A DNA stretch of 64,000 nt from positions 1-64,000 of the forward strand of contig CAMWMK010000001.1 in NCBI GenBank assembly GCA_947175295.1, given 5' to 3'. Both the position numbers and the translations under genes were made by a program. Source of the stretch: an uncultured Porphyromonadaceae bacterium. GTDB taxonomy: Bacteria > Bacteroidota > Bacteroidia > Bacteroidales > Muribaculaceae. Each line of letters starts with the position of its first letter. Positions within the stretch are counted from its first letter, which is position 1. Below the pieces are notes generated by a model. That model did not search any database. It saw nothing but the letters and a program-made list of their open reading frames with translations, and was not told the origin of the DNA. Shown in pieces: positions 40,321-50,050 of the stretch.

Positions 40321-41295
40321 ATGCTACACCCCGAAAAAAGATACCTTTTCCCTGCCGACTATATGGCAGACCCCAGCGTACACATCTTCAATGGCCGGCT
40401 CTACATCTATCCTTCCCACGACTGGGAGTGCGAGAACGTGGAGAACGACAACGGCGACCAGTATGTGATGAAAGATATGCACGTACTCTCGATCGACGGC
40501 GATCCCATGACCGGCAAGGTGACCGACCATGGCAAGGCCCTCGACATCGCCGACATCCCATGGGCCGGACGGCAGCTTTGGGATTGTGACTGCGCTGAAA
40601 AAGACGGCAAGTACTACCTTTACTTCCCTCTCAAGGACAAGAACGACATCTTCCGTATCGGAGTAGCCATAGCCGAACGTCCCGACGGTCCGTTCGTTGC
40701 CGAACCCGATCCCATACGCGGCAGCTACTCCATGGATATCTGCGTTCTGAAAGACGGTGATGAATATTACCTTTATTTCGGAGGCCTATGGGGAGGCCAG
40801 CTTCAGCGCTATAAGGACAACAAGGCCCTCGAAAGCGCCTATCTTCCGGAAGGCGACGAGCCCTCACTTCCAAGCCGCTGTGTCCGTCTGGCCAAGGATA
40901 TGCTTCAGTTTGCGGAGGAGCCTCGTCCCATCCTGGTAGTGGATGATAATGGAGAGCCGCTTAAGGCCGACGATCCGCACCGTTTCTTTGAGGCCTCATG
41001 GGTGCATAAGTACAACGGAAAGTATTATTTCTCTTATTCTACGGGCGACAGCCATCTGCTTTGCTACGCAGTAGGCGACAATCCTTACGGACCCTTCGTA
41101 TATCAGGGTGAGATACTGACCCCGGTAGTAGGATGGACCACCCATCACTCCATAGTGGAATATGAGGGTAAGTGGTATCTGTTCCATCACGACAGCGTCC
41201 CCTCCGGAGGAAAGTCATGGCTGAGGAGCCTCAAGGTCTGCGAACTAACCTACGACAAGGACGGCCGCATCCAGACCATCGCCGGCATCGACTGA
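40321..41295 (+). CDS. GH43 (subfamily 1-like) beta-xylosidase/arabinofuranosidase, no signal peptide
   Basis: 324-aa single-domain GH43 beginning MLHPEKRYLFPADYMADPSV, the normal start for this group. An in-frame extension to 40240 runs through low-complexity DNA and was rejected. Catalytic residues: Asp17 (MADPSV), Asp139 (SYSMDICVL), Glu224 (FFEASWV). The absence of a signal peptide points to a cytoplasmic enzyme finishing xylobiose or arabinosyl-xylose imported by the symporter encoded two genes upstream. Xylose versus arabinose preference cannot be read from sequence. Confidence 0.9.
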   Translation: MLHPEKRYLFPADYMADPSVHIFNGRLYIYPSHDWECENVENDNGDQYVMKDMHVLSIDGDPMTGKVTDHGKALDIADIPWAGRQLWDCDCAEKDGKYYLYFPLKDKNDIFRIGVAIAERPDGPFVAEPDPIRGSYSMDICVLKDGDEYYLYFGGLWGGQLQRYKDNKALESAYLPEGDEPSLPSRCVRLAKDMLQFAEEPRPILVVDDNGEPLKADDPHRFFEASWVHKYNGKYYFSYSTGDSHLLCYAVGDNPYGPFVYQGEILTPVVGWTTHHSIVEYEGKWYLFHHDSVPSGGKSWLRSLKVCELTYDKDGRIQTIAGID

Positions 41296-41302
41296 TATGG
41301 GA

Positions 41303-41322
41303 AGGCGGTTTCCCAACCGCCT
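41303..41322 (+). terminator. Small hairpin after GH43
   Basis: AGGCGGTT-TCCC-AACCGCCT forms an 8-bp stem just past the GH43 stop. There is no T-run; it is probably an mRNA 3' structure rather than a full terminator. Confidence 0.35.
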
Positions 41323-41347
41323 CGTGCCGGTAAAAGGTAACTAATAC

Positions 41348-41378
41348 GAAGACCCTCCTAAAGAAAAGGAGGGTCTTC
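41348..41378 (+). terminator. Hairpin between GH43 and GH31
   Basis: Perfect 12-bp stem GAAGACCCTCCT (41348-41359) with 41367-41378 and an A-rich 7-base loop, 18 bp before the GH31 start. It lacks a following T-run on the plus strand, so partial termination or attenuation is more likely than a full stop. Confidence 0.5.
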
Positions 41379-41396
41379 CATCATATGAAATGACCC

Positions 41397-43811
41397 ATGA
41401 AGAAACACATCTTATACCTCCTCCTCACATTAATGAACATATCGGCGCAAGCCGCTGCCCCCGTCATTGACTTTGTCACCCCTACCATAGCAAGGGTTCG
41501 CTGGACCCCTGATGGCACTGTCACCGACAATGCCACAGGAGTCTGCGTCTATAAGAAATATCCTGTGGATGTAGACGTGACGAAATCCGGCAACCTCTCC
41601 ATCTACGCGACGGACTCACTCGAAGTCACGGTCGATGGCAGGGGAGGAGTGACATTCATTGACCCGATTGCAAAAAGAATATTACTGAGCGAATCCGTAA
41701 ATGTCCCGCGGAAATTCGAAAGGGTTGCTCAAGAGAAGATAATCTACGACGAAGCCTCAGCCCATATGGAGGAGACCGCCAACGGCAAGGTGACGGTGAA
41801 GGATATACTCAGGCGTGATACGCTCGGGATGAAGCAGCGCTTCGCAATCACGTTCGATATGTCGGCCGGAGAGGCCCTCTACGGGCTTGGCCAGCAGATG
41901 GAAGACTACGTCAACCTTCTCGGCAAGACCCTGTATCTAACCCAGCACAACCTGAAGATATTCATCCCGATGATGGTGTCTACTGCCGGTTATGGCCTGC
42001 TTTTCGATGCCGGATGCTCAATGAAGTTCGACAGCAAAGACAAAGGACAGGGAATGAAGATAGGGGAGGTCTCCTCCGGTTTTGAGACCACTCTTGAGAT
42101 GGAGGCGGCCAACACTGTAGACTACTATTTCATCAAGGGTGGGATGCCGGAAGATGTGGTGGCGGGCTATCGATATTTGACAGGCAATGTGGCTATGATG
42201 CCTCGGTATATGTTCGGCTATGTGCAGTCAAAGGAACGCTACGTATCATCCGACGACATCGTCAATACCCTTAAGGAATACCGCCGTCGCCATGTCCCGA
42301 TAGATGTAATCGTACAGGACTGGAACTACTGGCCGCAGGGCTGGGGCTACATGAAGATGAACCGCGAGCACTATCCCGATCCTAAGGCCCTCGCCGACTC
42401 TGTGCATGCGCTTGATGCCAAACTGATGGTCAGCATCTGGGCCAACCCTCAGTACTGCCCGGAAGAGGAGGATTTCAGAAGCAAAGGGCTCATGCTTGAG
42501 CATTCCGTCTACGATGCCTTCAGTCCCGAAGGTCGCGACCTATACTGGAAATATGCCGAAGAGGAATTCTTCTCAAACGGCTTCGATTGCTGGTGGTGTG
42601 ACAGCAGCGAACCTCTCGACGGCGACTGGAACCGTATGCCGGAACCGGAAAACGGACGTCCCTATTCCTGGGACGACCATGAGCGCCGCTGGCGTCTCAA
42701 CGATGCCGTTCTCTCCGAGGCGTTGGGGGCCGGGCGGGCCTGCCTATACTCACTCAACCACGCCAAGGGAATCTACGAGCATCAACGAGCCGCTACCGAC
42801 AGAAAACGGGTGGTCAACCTTACACGCTCATCCTTCGCAGGGCAGCAGAGATACGCTACGGTTTCCTGGAACGGCGACACCTTTGCATCATGGGATTCAT
42901 TCAAGAAGCAGATTCCCGGCAGCTTAAATTATTTCGCATCGGGAAATCCTTATTGGACTACCGACATAGGTTGCTTTTTCGTAAAGACCACTCCGAGATG
43001 GTTCTGGAAAGGGGAATTTCCAGACGGGGTCAATGATGACGCCTACAAGGAATTCTATACACGTATGTTCCAATGGGGCACATTCCTTCCCATACTGCGT
43101 AGCCATGGCACGGAGACACCCCGCGAGATATGGCATTTCGGCGAGGAGGGCTCTCCGTATTATGACGCAATACTCGGAATGATCCGACTCCGCTATTCCA
43201 TGCTCCCCTACATCTACAGCATGGCCGATGCTCAGACCCGAAGCGGTTACAGCATGGCGCGTCCTCTTGCGTTCGACTTTCCGGACGACCGCAATGTTTT
43301 CGACATCAAGGACCAGTATATGTTTGGCGACATAATGGTCTGCCCCGTCACGGATCCCGGGGTCAAGTCGCGCTCAGTCTATCTCCCTAAATCCGAAGCA
43401 GGATGGATCGACTTCTGGACCGGCACGAGGTTTGTCGGAGGTGAAATGATAGAGGCTGATGCTCCACTTGACCGTCTCCCCCTCTTCGTCAAGGCCGGAA
43501 GCATAATCCCCACCACGGAAGCAGTTGAATACAGCGGAGCCTCTGCCGGCAAGCCCCTTGCAATCGACATCTATCCCGGAAAAGACGCTCACTTCACACT
43601 CTATGACGATGCCGGCGACACCTACGACTTCGAGAAGGGAGAGCTGACCCGCATAGGCATGCACTGGGACGACAGCAGAAACACCCTGACCATAGATGAA
43701 GCCGACGGCACCTACCCTGATGCCCCTGCCGCAAGAAAGATGACCATCCGTAAGGGCTACACATCCAAGACCATCACCTACAAAGGCAAAAATACCAAAA
43801 TAAAATTATGA
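41397..43811 (+). CDS. GH31 glycosidase, probable alpha-xylosidase-type
   Basis: 804-aa secreted enzyme (signal peptide MKKHILYLLLTLMNISAQA). N-terminal beta-sandwich with GEALYGLGQQMEDYVNLLGK, then the barrel: PRYMFGYVQSKERY, VIVQDWNYWPQGWG, nucleophile Asp402 in WWCDSSEP, and the distal beta domains (RPLAFDFPDDRNVF, GDIMVCPV). The overall form fits the GH31 group containing alpha-xylosidases and relatives. In xylan loci GH31 enzymes are thought to remove alpha-linked xylose or galactose decorations. It is the last gene of the plus-strand xylan block; specificity is inference. Confidence 0.87.
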   Translation: MKKHILYLLLTLMNISAQAAAPVIDFVTPTIARVRWTPDGTVTDNATGVCVYKKYPVDVDVTKSGNLSIYATDSLEVTVDGRGGVTFIDPIAKRILLSESVNVPRKFERVAQEKIIYDEASAHMEETANGKVTVKDILRRDTLGMKQRFAITFDMSAGEALYGLGQQMEDYVNLLGKTLYLTQHNLKIFIPMMVSTAGYGLLFDAGCSMKFDSKDKGQGMKIGEVSSGFETTLEMEAANTVDYYFIKGGMPEDVVAGYRYLTGNVAMMPRYMFGYVQSKERYVSSDDIVNTLKEYRRRHVPIDVIVQDWNYWPQGWGYMKMNREHYPDPKALADSVHALDAKLMVSIWANPQYCPEEEDFRSKGLMLEHSVYDAFSPEGRDLYWKYAEEEFFSNGFDCWWCDSSEPLDGDWNRMPEPENGRPYSWDDHERRWRLNDAVLSEALGAGRACLYSLNHAKGIYEHQRAATDRKRVVNLTRSSFAGQQRYATVSWNGDTFASWDSFKKQIPGSLNYFASGNPYWTTDIGCFFVKTTPRWFWKGEFPDGVNDDAYKEFYTRMFQWGTFLPILRSHGTETPREIWHFGEEGSPYYDAILGMIRLRYSMLPYIYSMADAQTRSGYSMARPLAFDFPDDRNVFDIKDQYMFGDIMVCPVTDPGVKSRSVYLPKSEAGWIDFWTGTRFVGGEMIEADAPLDRLPLFVKAGSIIPTTEAVEYSGASAGKPLAIDIYPGKDAHFTLYDDAGDTYDFEKGELTRIGMHWDDSRNTLTIDEADGTYPDAPAARKMTIRKGYTSKTITYKGKNTKIKL

Positions 43812-43815
43812 ACCT

Positions 43816-44014
43816 GTAAGTAGCTCGCAAAAATTAATTATATGATAAATGTGAGATAATCTTGAGTCAGCTTGGCTGCGGAGCGAACGAGCTTAGCGAG
43901 CTAAGTGAGTGAGCGACAATGCCAAGATGGCCAAGATTAGCCGCATTTATCATATAAAGATTTTCCAGACTACTTTGTATTGATATTATCGTTTAATTTT
44001 TGTGAGCTACTTAC
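43816..44014. mobile_element. MITE-like element with nested inverted repeats
   Basis: 22-bp terminal inverted repeats (43816-43837 and 43993-44014) differ at one base. Inside them is a perfect 14-bp pair, TTATATGATAAATG (43838-43851) with 43944-43957, and the pairing continues imperfectly through TAATCTTG. The centre is rich in GAGCGAACGAGC-like motifs. No coding capacity. The size and structure fit a miniature inverted-repeat element or a large structured RNA; no clear target-site duplication was found. Confidence 0.55.
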
Positions 44015-44046
44015 TATCCTAAATTTTAAAATCAGAGGTTTACAAC

Positions 44047-44085
44047 AAGAGAGGCGCAGATATCACATCTACGCCTCTCTTTCTT
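44047..44085. terminator. Terminator at the end of the xylan block
   Basis: Stem AAGAGAGGCG (44047-44056) with CGCCTCTCTT (44072-44081), extended inward past one mismatch, followed by TCTT. It lies between the GH31 gene and the convergent GH43. Confidence 0.7.
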
Positions 44086-44182
44086 AACTGAATTCGTTGA
44101 CTTGATTTTATAGTGCAGACTCTATATATTTGTGCATTTCAGTTTCGTGTCATGCAACATGTCGACATCCGTTGGAACGTAG

Positions 44183-44230
44183 GGACGCACGGTTCGTGCG
44201 TCCGCGCTCGACAGTGTTCGTCCGACACTG
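44183..44230. repeat. GGACGCACG palindromic intergenic repeat
   Basis: A 9-bp perfect stem (GGACGCACG at 44183-44191 with 44195-44203) and a second stem CAGTGT/ACACTG (44212-44217 with 44225-44230). The TGCGTCC core also appears beside the palindromes inside HTCS 2 at about 15805, suggesting a dispersed REP-like family. Confidence 0.5.
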
Positions 44231-44268
44231 AAAATGCATATTTACTTTCTGCCCGAACTATAAGTTAG

Positions 44269-44301
44269 ATTTTTTCCATTATATTTCAATATTCAGTTGC
44301 G
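44269..44301. repeat. AT-rich leader repeat, copy 2
   Basis: Shares TTTTTTCCATTATA (44270-44283) and most of the following 20 bases with 18919-18951 in front of the xusA-type gene. It is followed by a second TTCAATATTCAG unit. Confidence 0.4.
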
Positions 44302-44313
44302 TTCAATATTCAG

Positions 44314-45936
44314 TCAATGATTGTAGGATACCATGTCGGTGCTTTGAGGTGTTTTTGAATATTCAAAATAATCGATGTCTACGTATCCTCCCGGCTTTAC
44401 GGTAGCGTAATTGTAGATGGCGAAGCGGGTGCCCATGAAGAGTCGTTTGTAATCAAAGCGCATCTTGAAAGGTTTTCCTATCTCAATCCACTTGTCACCG
44501 TCAAGGCTATAGCTGAAATATGCCATATCTTGTCCGAGTCTGAAATCGGCGTCTATCTTCAGATAGATGTTTCTCTTTTTCAGCAATACTCTCTCTTCTT
44601 CGGTATCGTCAGTGCCGACGATGACTTTTTCATTGCCATCCAGATTTACAACCGAAGAATGGCTGACGAGGTAGGAGCGTCCGTTTTCTTTTTTGACGGA
44701 AAGAAGGCCTGAGTGTCCGTTGAAGGCTCCGAATCCGGCTACATCGCCGTCCTTCATATGTGAAATATCGATTTTTACGCAGCCGTGGCATTCCGGTCCC
44801 TCCATACGCTGGCTTATGGTGTTGGGAGCTTCATAGAGGTTTCCTACTACCCTTCCTGTATGCAGTCGCAGATGTCCCGGACGCTCAGTGAGCGACCAAC
44901 GGGAATTGTCGGGATTATGGTTCCATTGCCATTGCACTGCCAGGGTGGGAGAGTCGAAATGGTCGGTTGCCGATAGAGAGGTATGTGCGCTATCTGATGA
45001 GGCGACCTCCACTTCCGCAGGCACTTCTCGGTTCTCGTCTCCCAGCATGGGCCATCCTTCTTCCCATGTGCATGGCATGAGAGTCAGCACTCGTCCTACT
45101 CCTCCTCGGTCCTGGAATATGACTCCCCACCAGTTGTCGGCTCCGTCATCTACTATGCAGCCTTGCCCGACGTATGGAAATCCTGCGAACTGGCTCTGTA
45201 GGATTACCTTTTTCTCATATGGGCCCGTAATGTGGTCTGCTCTGTAGCAGACCTGTCTTCTTGGTTTGCCCTGAGGCCAGGAGATGGCAAGTATGTAGTA
45301 TTTTCCATCGTGCTTGACTACGCGGCTCCCCTCAAGAAGACCGGTCTCTTCTTCGTCTGGCACGATTACAGCCATATCTATTCCGTCTTTTTTTACGGCT
45401 GAGAGGTCATGCTCGAGTTCCTTGAGCTTGATGGTGCCGGATCCGGAAAAGACATATACTCTTCCGTCGTCATCGAAAAAGAGCGACGAGTCGTGGAAAT
45501 GGTCGCATCGCGAGACGAGCGTCCATTCTCCGGCGGGATCAGTAGCAGTGTAGACAAACGACCTGTAGGGCTGGTCGTTGGGTGAGAACAGCACATAAAA
45601 TCTGCCGTCGGCATATCTAAGTGATGTAGCCCACTGTCCACGCCCGTAGACGCTTCCCTCAAGTAGATCATAGCGGGGATTGTCTTCTATGCGGTCGAAT
45701 ACATACCCCGCTATCTCCCAGTCGGCGAGATTACGTGATTTCATGACCGGGCATCCGGGCATCAGATGCATCGTTGTGCTGACCATATAATACCAGTCGC
45801 CTACATGGATCACGTCGGGATCGGGAACATCGGCCCAGATCATAGGATTGGAGATCCTGACTGTTGGGGCTGAAGCGAGTCTGATACCGCCCGACATCAT
45901 AGATAGGGCGAGGGTCAGCAATAAGGATTTGCGCAT
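44314..45936 (-). CDS. GH43 (subfamily 12-like) arabinofuranosidase/xylosidase with C-terminal beta-sandwich
   Basis: 540-aa secreted enzyme (signal peptide MRKSLLLTLALSMMSGG). GH43 residues: Asp39 in DVPDPDVI, the Asp in CDHFHDSSLFFDD, and the acid Glu in GLLEGSRVV. Residues about 330-530 form the concanavalin A-like GH43_C2 domain seen in xylan-active subfamilies. It lies 143 bp downstream of HTCS 3 on the same strand, with its own -7 box, and is presumably part of the HTCS 3 regulon. It would remove arabinose or xylose side groups; the exact linkage is unknown. Confidence 0.88.
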   Translation of the reverse strand: MRKSLLLTLALSMMSGGIRLASAPTVRISNPMIWADVPDPDVIHVGDWYYMVSTTMHLMPGCPVMKSRNLADWEIAGYVFDRIEDNPRYDLLEGSVYGRGQWATSLRYADGRFYVLFSPNDQPYRSFVYTATDPAGEWTLVSRCDHFHDSSLFFDDDGRVYVFSGSGTIKLKELEHDLSAVKKDGIDMAVIVPDEEETGLLEGSRVVKHDGKYYILAISWPQGKPRRQVCYRADHITGPYEKKVILQSQFAGFPYVGQGCIVDDGADNWWGVIFQDRGGVGRVLTLMPCTWEEGWPMLGDENREVPAEVEVASSDSAHTSLSATDHFDSPTLAVQWQWNHNPDNSRWSLTERPGHLRLHTGRVVGNLYEAPNTISQRMEGPECHGCVKIDISHMKDGDVAGFGAFNGHSGLLSVKKENGRSYLVSHSSVVNLDGNEKVIVGTDDTEEERVLLKKRNIYLKIDADFRLGQDMAYFSYSLDGDKWIEIGKPFKMRFDYKRLFMGTRFAIYNYATVKPGGYVDIDYFEYSKTPQSTDMVSYNH

Positions 45937-45985
45937 GTGTCTTAATGGTATTTGTGTTTCGGTAAAAGGTTAGGGATTCACAATG

Positions 45986-45993
45986 CAAAATTA
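45986..45993 (-). promoter_or_regulatory. -7 box of the minus-strand GH43
   Basis: The minus strand reads TAATTTTG, 49 bp before the start codon. Further upstream, ATGTTACA on the minus strand (46072-46065) matches the dyad arm at 50139-50147 near the HTCS 3 promoter. Confidence 0.5.
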
Positions 45994-46079
45994 GCTTTTC
46001 CTAAAAGAATCTTCATCTATCTTTATGCCAAATCCTTATAGTTATGTAGCCGCATTTATGAATTTGTAACATATCCTTT

Positions 46080-49000
46080 CTAATCCGCAACATCCGCTGC
46101 ATTTTCCTTTACCGGAGCCGCATCGTCTCCGGTCTCCTTTGCTATATATTCGCTTGGTGAGCAACCGTAATATTTCTTGAAGGATTCCGAGAACTGTCCA
46201 GGACTGGAGAATCCGACGGAATATCCCACCTGGGATATATTGGTGTTCCTCTTCAGGAGCATTTCGGCCGCGCTCTTAAGCCTGACGCTTTTTAGGAAGT
46301 CGCGGGGAGCCAGGCCTAAGAGAGCTTTCATCTTTCGGTGAAGATGCACCCTGCTGAGTCCTACGGATTCAGCCAGCTCTTCCACTCCGAATTCCGAATC
46401 GCCTATGTTTTCGTTGATGGCTTTTGTGATTCTTTCGAGAAGTAGTTCATCGTTGCCTTTAAGCTCGACTTTGTCGATGTTCCCTTCTATTTTCTCTCCA
46501 TGGCTGAAGCGTCCCTTCAGACGTATGCGCCCTGAGATCAGGCTTGCACAAAGCTGCCTTAGTTCCTCGATGCGGAATGGTTTCGTAAGATAGGCGTCGG
46601 CTCCTTTTTCCCATCCCGACATCCTCGTATCGAAGTCTTCGGAAGTGGTCAGAAGGATGATGGGGATATGGGCTGTATCGGCGTTGCTGCGTATCTTCCT
46701 GAGGAGTTCGAAGCCGTCTGATTTAGGCATCATGATGTCGGATACAATCAGGTCGATATTCTTCTCAAGCGCTATGGCATATGCCTCTTCGCCATCGCTT
46801 GCGGTGATCACCTTATATGAGTTGCCGAGTTCTTTCTTCAGATAGTTGCGTATCTCGTCGTCGTCATCCGCTATAAGTATGCGGTGGCTGTGGTTTCCTT
46901 TCCTGCAATTATCCTCCTCCGGCAAAGCCATGCTCTCATCCGCTTCAATGTATCTTTTAGGCGTTTCTATGTCTGGGGTATCCCTTATATCCTTATCTTT
47001 GAGATGCGCTCTTCCTAATGGAAGCGTCACGTCAAACCTGGCTCCGCTTCCGTCGTTTCTGTTGAAAGCGCGAATCGTGCCTTGGTGCATGTCGACGAGC
47101 ATTTTCGAAAGATTGAGGCCTATGCCGAATCCATTGCTTTTACGGTCTACTTGATAGAAGCGGTCGAAGATGTGCTTGAGGTTCTCCGGAGGTATTCCTG
47201 ATCCGGTATCGGCCACTTCCACGAGTGCCTGCTCCTTTCCGTCAGGTCCTGTCGTTTTGCGCAGGGTCACGTCTATTGACCCTCCGTCGGGAGTGAACTT
47301 GAGCGCGTTGCCGATGAGGTTTACAATCACCTTATCGAAGTTGTCCGGATCTATATATGCGTCTATCCGGCCGTCGGGGGCCGAGAAGGAAAGGTCTATT
47401 CTCCTTGTTTCGGCCTGCAGCCTGAATTCATCAATGATAAGTCCGATATATTCCTTCAGGTCGGTCTCTGAGAATAGAAGGTTCATCTGGCCTTTCTCAA
47501 TTCTCCTGACGTCGAGCATCTGATTGACCAGATTAGTGATGCGGTAGCCGTTGCGCTGTATCATCCTGAAGGTATTGGCTTTGTTTTCGTCCTTTTCTTC
47601 TCTTATCAGAGATGTCAGCGGGCTTGTTATCAAGGTGACTGGCGAGCGGAGCTCATGTGCGAAATTATACAGCATCTTGAATTTCTCCTCAGCCATTTCC
47701 TCTTTTCGGCGCTGCTGTCGGTAGCGGCGAATCACATACCATACAGTTGCGGTTATTAGGAGGATGACTATGGCATAGACGGTTTTCGCCCATATGGTCA
47801 GATACCAGGGTGGAAGTATCCTTATGAGTATTGAGGTGGCTGGAGAAGTCTGGCCGTTGTCAGTGGCCCTGATTTCAAGGATATAGCTGCCGGGCTCCAT
47901 ATAGTTGCAGACCACTTTGTTGTCGCCCGGAGGATTGATGTGCCATTCCTTATTGAGCGAGGGAATCCTGTATTCGAAGCAGATACTTCCGGAATTGAGG
48001 AAGTCGAATGTTGAGAATTCAAGTGAGAATGTGTTCTGGAAATAATTCAACAGGACTTCTGCGGATATGTCTTTGTCGGAATCGGCATAGGAGATTTCCG
48101 TATTTCCTTCGTTCCTGCTGCTGAGGTTGATGCGCGTGAGTATCGGCGGAGAAAGCGGTCTGGTGTCGTTGATAGCGTCCGGATAGAATGCGGTAAGGCC
48201 TTTGAATCCGGCTGCGAAAAGCTTATCGCCTGAAGTGCGCAGAAGCATTCCCTTTCTGTAGTCTCGTTCTCCGAGACCGTTGCCTGTAAGATAGCTGACG
48301 GTTTTGTTGTCGGCATATCTGATTCTCGACAGTCCGTTGTTGGTAGTACACCAGATGTCTCCGTTGTTGGCTTGCTCTATTCCGCATATGATGTTTCCCG
48401 GCATTCCCTGCACAGGGCCGTAGTGGTCCATGCGGTCTTCATCCGGAAAGAGATGATAGAGGCCGTTGTTGGTGCCTATCCATATGGTCTTGTCCTTTGC
48501 CGGCAGTATGTCGTAGACTATATGCGACCGAAGGGTCTTTACCGAATTGTTTTCGGTAAATCTATTGGTGTCGGGATTGAAGATGTCGATGCCGTTGAAG
48601 TGTCCGAGCCATACTTCTCCGGAGTATCCCGGAGCTATTACGCTGATCCAGTCGTTGCCAAGATGGGCCGGGGTGGCCATAGCGGTGGCTTCAGTCACGG
48701 AAATCCATTTGCCTTCGCTGTTACGGTATTTAAGGCCTTCTCCTGAAATGGAGGCATAAAGCCTTCCGGAATTGTCTTCGGCTATCGCGAGTATATCTTT
48801 GGAGCTTATCCTGTCAAGAAGTTCAGGTCCGTGTTCGGAATACCTCATTATTCTTCCGTCGTCATATCCCAGTAGGATATGTCCGTTGCTGGTCGTGCAT
48901 GATGAGGTCACGCGTCCTTTCGACTGAAAGGTGGCTTTGTGATTGAGGTCATGGTCAAACACCATTATGCTCCAGTTGCTTAGGGCCACTGCTATTCCTT

Positions 49001-50024
49001 TCCCGTCAGTTGAGGGGAATATAGTCTCTGTCTTGACGGATGGGGCCGTAGGGATTTCCCTGAAATTAAAAAGCTCCGGAGCCGTTGGTTGCATAGCGAG
49101 TCCCCCCTTTCGTGTGCCTGTCCATATATTGCCGTCTCGGTCTTCAAGCATGTCGAGTATTCCCTCCCCTTTTAGTCCGGCGTAGCTATCTTCAGGATAC
49201 ATGGTATCGTCCTCCATCCTGAAGACACCGTTTTCCAATGTATGGATCAGTATGTTTCCTTTGGAGTCTGTAAGGAATTTGATGTTGCTCCATCCCTGCG
49301 TGCCGTCAAGATGCCTGAACTCCTGTTTTGATGCGTCCCATAGATATATGTCAGACAGTGTCGACACATATAGGTTGTTGTTGCGGTCGTATGCGATGTC
49401 ATGTACAGCTTTTGGGAAAACCGTCGAGTAAAGTTTATTGAGGTTCTTGTCCAATGCCAGGAGTCGGCCGTCTCTTGCTCCTATCCATATTCGGTTGAGT
49501 GGATCCATCTTTATGAGATGGGAATATTTGGTCCCGATGAGTCGGTTGAGCGATTCAAGGGGTGTGGCTTTCATCGTTTTTGTGTCGACCGAATAGGTTC
49601 CGAAGCCAGCGCTGACGATAAGGAGTTCATTGTCGCTTCTCTGAATGATTGATCTTACTGATAGTGGATGTGTTTCCGGAAATGCCACGCTCTCGAATTT
49701 TCCGCTACCTTGCTCATATCGCTGCAGACCTTTCCCCGAACCTACCCATAGGTTTCCTTCCGCATCGTTAAATAGAGATTCCACGATATTGCTTTTAAGA
49801 GAAGTGGAATCTTCGGGATTGTTGGTGAAGGTGACGTTGGTCCATCCGTCGAATCGGTTGAGGCCGTTGTCTGTGCCGATCCATAGGAATCCTTTGGAGT
49901 CCTGTATGATATGAGTTATTTCGCGTGATGTCAGATTGCGCAGGTCATATCTGACGAGGGCTGATATCTGCATTGCAGACACCATTGTTAAGATAAGCGA
50001 GATGAGAATTCTGACATGGGTCAT
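46080..50024 (-). CDS. Hybrid two-component system sensor/regulator (HTCS 3)
   Basis: 1314-aa HTCS. Signal peptide (MTHVRILISLILTMVSAM); propeller blades (GFLWIGTDNGLNRFDG, GNLWVGSGKGLQRYE) to about residue 650; Y_Y_Y domain; membrane helix about 740-768; HisKA with His790 (AHELRSP); HATPase_c (NLIGNALKFTPDGGS, DTGSGIP, GFGIGLNL); receiver with Asp1096 (IVSDIMMP); AraC-type C-terminus (SPSEYIAKETG). All phosphorelay residues are intact. It is divergent from the second xus locus and upstream of a GH43 on its own strand, so these are its probable targets. It resembles HTCS 2 in architecture, but the ligand is unknown. Confidence 0.94.
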   Translation of the reverse strand: MTHVRILISLILTMVSAMQISALVRYDLRNLTSREITHIIQDSKGFLWIGTDNGLNRFDGWTNVTFTNNPEDSTSLKSNIVESLFNDAEGNLWVGSGKGLQRYEQGSGKFESVAFPETHPLSVRSIIQRSDNELLIVSAGFGTYSVDTKTMKATPLESLNRLIGTKYSHLIKMDPLNRIWIGARDGRLLALDKNLNKLYSTVFPKAVHDIAYDRNNNLYVSTLSDIYLWDASKQEFRHLDGTQGWSNIKFLTDSKGNILIHTLENGVFRMEDDTMYPEDSYAGLKGEGILDMLEDRDGNIWTGTRKGGLAMQPTAPELFNFREIPTAPSVKTETIFPSTDGKGIAVALSNWSIMVFDHDLNHKATFQSKGRVTSSCTTSNGHILLGYDDGRIMRYSEHGPELLDRISSKDILAIAEDNSGRLYASISGEGLKYRNSEGKWISVTEATAMATPAHLGNDWISVIAPGYSGEVWLGHFNGIDIFNPDTNRFTENNSVKTLRSHIVYDILPAKDKTIWIGTNNGLYHLFPDEDRMDHYGPVQGMPGNIICGIEQANNGDIWCTTNNGLSRIRYADNKTVSYLTGNGLGERDYRKGMLLRTSGDKLFAAGFKGLTAFYPDAINDTRPLSPPILTRINLSSRNEGNTEISYADSDKDISAEVLLNYFQNTFSLEFSTFDFLNSGSICFEYRIPSLNKEWHINPPGDNKVVCNYMEPGSYILEIRATDNGQTSPATSILIRILPPWYLTIWAKTVYAIVILLITATVWYVIRRYRQQRRKEEMAEEKFKMLYNFAHELRSPVTLITSPLTSLIREEKDENKANTFRMIQRNGYRITNLVNQMLDVRRIEKGQMNLLFSETDLKEYIGLIIDEFRLQAETRRIDLSFSAPDGRIDAYIDPDNFDKVIVNLIGNALKFTPDGGSIDVTLRKTTGPDGKEQALVEVADTGSGIPPENLKHIFDRFYQVDRKSNGFGIGLNLSKMLVDMHQGTIRAFNRNDGSGARFDVTLPLGRAHLKDKDIRDTPDIETPKRYIEADESMALPEEDNCRKGNHSHRILIADDDDEIRNYLKKELGNSYKVITASDGEEAYAIALEKNIDLIVSDIMMPKSDGFELLRKIRSNADTAHIPIILLTTSEDFDTRMSGWEKGADAYLTKPFRIEELRQLCASLISGRIRLKGRFSHGEKIEGNIDKVELKGNDELLLERITKAINENIGDSEFGVEELAESVGLSRVHLHRKMKALLGLAPRDFLKSVRLKSAAEMLLKRNTNISQVGYSVGFSSPGQFSESFKKYYGCSPSEYIAKETGDDAAPVKENAADVAD

Positions 50025-50050
50025 GATGAATGGCTGTATGGTTACGTCTG

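Larger units (their letters stand above)
43812..44313. other. 502-bp repeat-rich spacer between convergent genes
   Basis: No gene is seen. It holds a 199-bp inverted-repeat element (43816-44014), a terminator (44047-44085), a GGACGCAC palindromic repeat (44183-44230) and a copy of the AT-rich leader repeat (44269-44301). Confidence 0.7.
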
